From NCBI GenBank assembly GCA_030704615.1, contig CM060733.1:14448001-14508000 (forward strand): a stretch of 60,000 nt of DNA, written 5' to 3'. Positions within the stretch are counted from its first letter, which is position 1; each line of letters starts with the position of its first letter. A program made the position numbers and the translations under genes. Shown here piece by piece: positions 54,766-60,000 of this stretch. Origin of the DNA: Takakia lepidozioides. Lineage: Eukaryota; Streptophyta; Takakiopsida; Takakiales; Takakiaceae. The notes beneath the pieces are model-generated. The model worked only from the letters and a program-made list of their open reading frames with translations, searched no databases and had not been told where the DNA came from.

Positions 54766-56243
54766 TTGTTGACGTTTGTTTGCATTTGCAATGCGTGTGC
54801 AAGCCTGGCAGCCCTGGAAAGGTGCAATGAGGTCCATGGTGACATCGTCAAAGCTGATTTGTACCAGATGTCATCCCGAACACAGCCATGTTGGACATGT
54901 ATATCAAATGTGAGTGCATTGAGGATGCAAAGGGAGTTTTCGATAGTATGGCTGAAAGAAATGTGGTGTCGTGGAGGGCGATGATTGCAGGATATGCACA
55001 GCAAGGGGCGGGATAAAGGCTTCGGAGACCTATGAACAAATGATAGGGGAAGGGATGAAGCCCGACCGCATAACGTTTGTTTGCATTTGCAATGCGTGTG
55101 CAAGCCTGGCAGCTCTCGAAAGGTGCAAAGTGGTCCATGGTGACATCGTCACATCTGGAATTGTACCCAATGTCATTCTGAACATTGTCCTGCTGGACAT
55201 GTATATCAAATGTGAGTGCATCGAGGATGCAAAGAGAGTTTTCGACAGTATGGCTGAAAAAGATGTGGTGTCGTGGAGGGCGATGATTGCAGGATATGCA
55301 CAGCAAGGGGCGGGATGGAGGCTTCGGAGACCTATGAGCAAATGATAGGGGATGGGGTGAAGTCCAACCGCATAACGTTTGTTTGCATTTGCAATGCGTG
55401 TGCAAGCCTGGCAGCTCTCGAAAGGTGCAAAGTGGTCCATGGTGACATCGTCACATCTAGAATTGTATCCAATGTCATTCTGAACACTGCCCTGCTGGAC
55501 ATGTATGTCAAATGTGAGTGCATCGAGGATGCAAAGGGAGTTTTCGACAGTATGGCTGAAGGAGATGTGGTGTCGTGGAGGGCGTTGATTGCAGAATATG
55601 CACAGCAAGGGCGCGGGATGGAGGCGTTGGAGACCTATGAGCAATTGATATGCGAAGGGATGAAGCCCAACCGCATAATGTTTGTGTGCATTTGCAATGC
55701 GTGTGCAAGCCTGGCAGCTTTGGAAAGGTGCAATGAGGTCCATGCATGTGACATCGTCAAAGCTGGATTTGTTCCAGATGTCATCCTGAACATTGTCCTG
55801 CTGGACATGTATGTCAAATGTGAGTGCAACGAGGATGCAAAGGAAGTGTTCGACAGTATGGCTGAAAGAAATGTGGTGTCGTGGAGTGCAATGATTGTAG
55901 GATATGCACAACATGGGGCGGGATGGAGGCTTTGGAGACCTATGAGCAATTGATGTGCGAAAGGGTGAAGCCCAACCACATCACATTTGTTTGTGTTTGC
56001 AATGCTTGTGCAAGCCTGGCAGCCCTGGAAAGGTGCAATGAGGTCCATAGTGACATCGTCAAAGCTGGATTTGTACTAGATGTCATCCTGAACACTGCCC
56101 TGTTGGACCTGTATGTCAAATGTGAGTGCATCGAGGATGCAAAGGGAGTGTTCGACAGGATGACTGAACGAAATGTGGTGTCATGGAATTCAAGGACGTA
56201 GGATATGCCCAACATGGTTGTCATAGGGAGGTCCTACAACTAT
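54766..56243 (+). pseudogene. Tandemly amplified PPR array, interrupted by a CACTA transposon
   Basis: Five consecutive copies of a roughly 303-bp unit (one P-L-S triplet of about 101 residues) can be followed by NACASLAALERC at about 54793, 55094, 55395, 55699 and 56004. A unit reads, in pieces, [40 protein letters not shown] and NVVSWSAMIVGYAQHG. Frameshifts lie in most units. Three of the four GYAQQG junctions carry the same one-base loss (GGGGCGGG instead of GGGCGCGGG). The array ends at QL (CAACTAT, 56237-56243), where a CACTA element begins at 56244. Confidence 0.85.
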
Positions 56244-56700
56244 CACTACAACAGATCGCGGTAGTTATGACTGCCAAACCGTGGTAGTCATGGTTTTCAT
56301 GACTTTGACCATGACTGTACCATGTTTTTATATGAAATTGACTTCCCGCAGTCGTTCATACGACTGTAGTCATATGAACAACTATCTAAGTAGTCGTCCG
56401 TATGACTACATGGCTCCGGAATGGGCGGAAGGCTGGTCAACGACAATTGACCAGATTTAGCTCACCATTCATAGTCATTTCCATGACTACAGTGTACATG
56501 GATGAGGTTACATAGTCATGATGACTACTGGGGATTTTGTAATTTGGTGTGTATAATACAATTAAAATACCATATGATCATATGAATGACTAATGGATTT
56601 GTATTGGTTAATAGGTAGTGAACTATAACTCTTATAGTAAAGACGTTGCAGGTTCAAACTCCTCTAAGTACAATCGATACATCTATGTATCACAAAAGTA
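56244..56700 (+). mobile_element. CACTA (En/Spm-type) transposon, left end
   Basis: CACTACAACAGATCGCGGTA starts right after the TAT at 56241-56243. The following 300 bp are full of ATGACT/AGTCAT words in both orientations, the subterminal repeats typical of CACTA elements. No transposase is seen. The inner border is unknown; a TA dinucleotide run at 56700-56722 lies near the likely break. The matching terminus, with 29 of the first 30 bases identical, is at 59420. Confidence 0.8.
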
Positions 56701-56722
56701 ATATATATATATATATATATAC
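56700..56722. repeat. TA microsatellite
   Basis: About eleven TA dinucleotides, close to the inferred rearrangement junction between the CACTA end and PPR 3' flank. Confidence 0.8.
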
Positions 56723-56959
56723 TCTAGGGCTTCGCGTTGCTCTGCACTACTAGCGACGAATTCTTAAAACTATGTTCAATTTTTCACAAAAAAAAGGTTG
56801 GGTCATCCCCACGGTGGTACATGCACAGATCCGGTGTTTTGTTTTCTCCTGGAAAAAAAATGGCGAATCTGCATTTCAACATTCAATTTTCACAAGCCGC
56901 ATCAATCAATAACAACATACCCAAATACCCTTACATTCACTGTATGAACTTTCAAGCAT

Positions 56960-57310
56960 CCACCATGGGAATAGATCTTGATGGGTTAAGGCTAGTTTTT
57001 GACAGTATTCATGCAAGTTCATCAAGGGCTCCATCCAAATCCACACCACGAGAAACAAACACATGTCCAAATTTAAGATGCTGAACAAACTTGTGCACAG
57101 GGCTGCTCTCATCAAGCTCATTAAAATTTGTATTCACTTCCATCTTGAAGCTTTGGAGAAGCTCCACCACCCAAACCCAGAATTAGGACAACACTCTGAT
57201 TTCCATCCACTGTCACCAGAATTAGTCAAAAATCACCCCTTCAGTCAAGTGCAATTATGGGCTGACTTCCCACCTATGCCGGGTAGACCCCACTATCATT
57301 TCCTGTGGAT
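56960..57310 (-). other. PPR 3' flank with coding-like segment, homologous to 10985-11266 and 8998-9054
   Basis: The plus strand from CCATGGGAATAGATCTTG to about 57240 matches 10985-11266, and 57240-57310 matches 8998-9054 inverted. On the minus strand an ATG-started frame MEVNTNFNELDESSPVHKFV continues through QHLKFGHVFVSRGVDLDGAL to TGA. I do not recognise it. It is either the end of another gene or part of a long 3' UTR. Confidence 0.55.
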
Positions 57311-57442
57311 TTATGGCACAGGAAATGCACTCAACAGTACATCATGGTCAATACTTTCGGGAAATGGTGGATGGTGTGAGTAGCTAAGTCACTGATCAAT
57401 GAATGAAGCAAGACACTCGCATCTTTCCAAGAAGACATCCTT

Positions 57443-59345
57443 TCACCAGAAATCACCACAAGAACAAATCTCATCTTCAAAGTGGTGAAAGCGGTTAGCG
57501 TCCCGTACAACAATTGCTCGGCCAACAATCTTTGAGATGAATTTGGTGGAGGTGTGGCAGTCACCACACACTCGAAGATTCTTGATGAGACGGAGAGGCG
57601 TCCTAGGGGTCATGTTGATCAGCCCAAAACCAATGGCCAGCTTCTCACTGTGGTGGCAAAGAGAAAATTCATTTTCCTCCTCCCCACATTATGCAATACA
57701 AAGCGCCTGTCAGGCACATACCCCGCCTCATTTATCTTCCCAGACAATCTTCTCAGCTCAGCATGGATTTCCTTAATTCTGGGATGCAACTTGTCATCTA
57801 CAACGAAGGTGTGCACCCTGTTGCAAACCTCAATGCAGCAGCGACTTGGCTCCTTTTCAACCCCTATGACCTTCATCATTCTTCTCACCTTTACAGTATC
57901 AACCCACCTGCCAGCTGCAACATAGATGTTTGATAGCAACATAAGTCGCGACATCCTATTCATTCCACTTGAGGATAGATGTTGCCGCACGTTGAGCCAT
58001 CTCTACATTGTCATTTTTGCAGGCACTAAACAAGGCCTTCCACACCACAACATCTGGATTGATTGGCATTTTATTAATCAAGTCCATTGTCTCATCCAGT
58101 TGTCCCGCACGTCCAAGAAGGTCCATCATACAGCCAAAGTGCTATACTGTCGGAGTGACACCATGATCTTGAATCAGGGAATCGAAGTAGCGTCTACCTT
58201 CGTTTAGAAGGCCAGTGTAGCTGGATGCAGTGAGAATACATACTGTTTCAAGCCGTTCTTTTGCATTCCTTCAAATAGTTGCAGGACCTCCCTATGACAA
58301 CCATGCTGTGTATATCCTGCGATCATTGCATTCCATGACACCACATCTCATTCAGCCATATTGTCGAACACTCCTTTTGCATCCTCCATGCACCCACATT
58401 TGGCATATATGCCCACCAGGGCATAGTTCAGGATCACATCTGGTACAATTCCAGCTCTGACGATGTTGCCATGCACCTCTTCGCCCTTTTCCAGGGCTGC
58501 CAGGCTTGCACACGCACTGCAAACGCACACAAATGTGATGTGGTCGGGCTTCACCCTGTCGCACATCATTTGCTCATAGGTCTCCAAAGCCTTCATCCCA
58601 CGTCCCTGTTGTGCATACCCTGCAAGCACTGCACTCCACGACACCACACCTCGTTCAGCCATAGTGTCGAACACTCCATTTGCATCCTAGATGCACCCAC
58701 ATTTTGCAAACATATCCACCAGGGTATTGTTTAGAATGATAGCTGGTACAATTCGCTTTGACGATGTCACCATGGACCTCTTTCCCCTTTTCTAGAGCTC
58801 CCCGGCTTGCACACACATTGTAAACACAAACAAATGTGATGTGGTTGGGCCTCACCCTTTCGCGCAGCATTTGCTCATAGGTCTCCAAAGCATTCCTACC
58901 ACACCCGTACTTGGTAAATCTTGCCAACAGTATGTTCCACATGATCAAACATCGTTGAGGCATTCTGTTGAACACTTGGTGAGCACCCATGATGCTCCCA
59001 CACTTAACATACATGTTGACAAGGGAGTTGAGTAGAAAAAAATTTGACGTGAATCCACTTTGGATAATGTGAGTGTGCACCTGCTTTCCAGCTTCCAGAC
59101 CTCCCATCTTGATGCACTTAAGCAAGAGATAAACATACGTATCTGAATCTGCTGAAATGCCTCCTTGGTTATAGTCTGTAGAGCCTCTGCCAGTCTGCCT
59201 GTCGCACGAAGTATCTTCACATGCCTAGAAGTGCCAGAAGAGGTATTGTGGACTTCATCTCTTGATCCTCTTTCAGAAGCTGTGGCCATGGATGAGATGC
59301 CTGATTTCATCAACTGTGCCACTACAACTGCTGCATTCAGTTGAC
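57443..59345 (-). pseudogene. PPR-DYW editing-factor gene, nearly full length but broken
   Basis: Read downwards from 59345: VDGQLNAAVVAQLMKSG linker, ILRATGRLAEALQTI, PPR motifs (GGLEAGKQVHTHIIQSGF, NSLVNMYVKCGSIMGAHQVF, VSWSAVLAGYAQQGRGMKAL, KPDHITFVCVCSACASLAAL), an E region (LMLLSNIYVAAGRWVDTVKV, RVHTFVVDDKLHPRIKEIHA) and a DYW deaminase with [25 protein letters not shown] and a C-terminal CGDFW in place of CGDYW. Lesions: frameshifts near 59130, 58690, 58240 and 57690 and a TGA at 58348-58350 in MAERDVVSW. Such proteins bind organelle transcripts and convert C to U. This copy supplies the intact-order reference used to interpret both rearrangements in the window. Confidence 0.88.
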
Positions 59346-59419
59346 CATCTACCTAGAGAGACCACATATAAAGGTGATACTGTCCGGCTTCAAGCCGTTC
59401 TTTTACATTCCTTCAAATA
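59346..59419 (-). pseudogene. PPR tail following the CACTA insertion
   Basis: On the minus strand TATTTGAAGGAATG begins right after the CACTA end and encodes FEGM, a TAA, then KNGLKPDSITFICG, the second half of a PPR motif. It joins the linker of the next gene at 59345. It is the missing continuation of the array that ends at 56243. Confidence 0.75.
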
Positions 59420-60000
59420 CACTACAACAGATCGCGGTATTTATGACTGTATATATGACTATTCTGCAGTCATAAACGGTACATATGACTTCTATGACAG
59501 TAAGTCGTGCAAACCAAGTGAATACAATGAGTACAGGATGGTACGGTCTGGATAACTACAGTATGATGAACCAAGTGATATCTCTCACTGCAGTCATATA
59601 TACCATACTCCAGCCGCCGCTACCGTGCCACGTGGCAATGCGCAATTGATTTAAAAAATTAAATTAAATTAAAAAAAACTTAAAAATAAAAAATATGTCA
59701 GACGCTGCGTTGCAACGCATTGTGCCACGTGGCATAATGCATTTTATAATAATGAAAAAACCACGTGGCAGTCCATCTAGAGTAACACGCGCTATCCCTA
59801 GCTCGCCTACTAACCCTAGGGCCATCTTAGGTGTGTCGGTTAGTCTGTAGTGTCTTAGAAATGCTATAACGTGGAGGTCCTAGGTTCAAGTATGCATTGC
59901 CTAATATATGTAGAACAATGAACACATCGACATAGGACAGAACCGGAGTCAATTATCAACGCCGGAGTCAATGGTCAACAAGTTTTTAAAATTCAAAATT
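59420..60000 (+). mobile_element. CACTA transposon, opposite end, running out of the window
   Basis: CACTACAACAGATCGCGGTA starts at 59420, adjacent to ATA (TAT on the minus strand). AGTCAT/ATGACT words follow, then a stretch with three CCACGTGGCA palindromes (about 59626, 59731 and 59761) and AT-rich sequence. A box-B-like AGGTTCAAGT lies near 59891. The rest is outside the window. Confidence 0.75.

Noticed and set aside
55030-55914. A 294-codon minus-strand open frame
   Set aside because: It is antisense to the tandem PPR units. The repetition of CKRITFV-type codons leaves the complementary frame open by composition.

Overview
This window is nuclear DNA from a land plant. GT-AG introns are abundant, there are plant-type LRR receptor kinase, UDP-arabinose 4-epimerase, beta-tubulin and plastid-type methyltransferase genes, and a large family of PPR-DYW organelle RNA-editing genes is present mostly as decayed copies. 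Heavy PPR-DYW duplication with modest introns suggests a seed-free vascular plant such as a fern or lycophyte. That placement is inference from style only.

Layout: (1) 211-4335 (+) is an eight-exon SAM methyltransferase with a likely plastid transit peptide. (2) 4.3-8.2 kb is DNA-transposon debris and one clear element with long inverted repeats. (3) 8.6-14.1 kb holds remnants of PPR-DYW genes and of an OSB-type organellar single-stranded-DNA-binding gene with three PDF motifs; comparison with paralogous copies at 57-58 kb shows that 9055-11266 has been inverted. (4) 15378-18813 (-) is an LRR receptor kinase, nearly intact apart from one single-base frameshift. (5) 23173-27479 (+) is a complete beta-tubulin gene, converging on (6) a UDP-arabinose/UDP-glucose 4-epimerase gene at 28470-32691 (-), whose first exon was not found. 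(7) 34.4-41 kb is transposon and satellite territory, including a Myb/SANT transposon protein remnant, a 189-bp tandem repeat and a PIF/Harbinger-type MITE with a TAA target duplication. (8) 41907-43327 (+) is a three-exon gene for a secreted protein with six 22-residue repeats that resemble CEP peptide-hormone motifs. It is the most interesting object in the window. (9) 43.9-51 kb is repeats and two PPR remnants. (10) 51714-52098 holds the last two exons of a PTI1-like kinase with no upstream gene. (11) 53-60 kb is a second PPR/OSB graveyard, cut by a CACTA transposon whose two ends (56244 and 59420) still carry the same 3-bp target duplication but are separated by an inversion.

Five genes look expressed or recently functional: methyltransferase, receptor kinase, beta-tubulin, epimerase and the repeat-peptide precursor. 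They share no obvious pathway and look like independent single genes scattered among repeats. The most informative structural signals are the two reconstructed inversions, the PPR-OSB intermingling, a roughly 85-bp dispersed element with 10-bp target duplications, and tandem PPR repeats that were copied after they had acquired a frameshift. All splice models, alignments and family assignments were made by eye.
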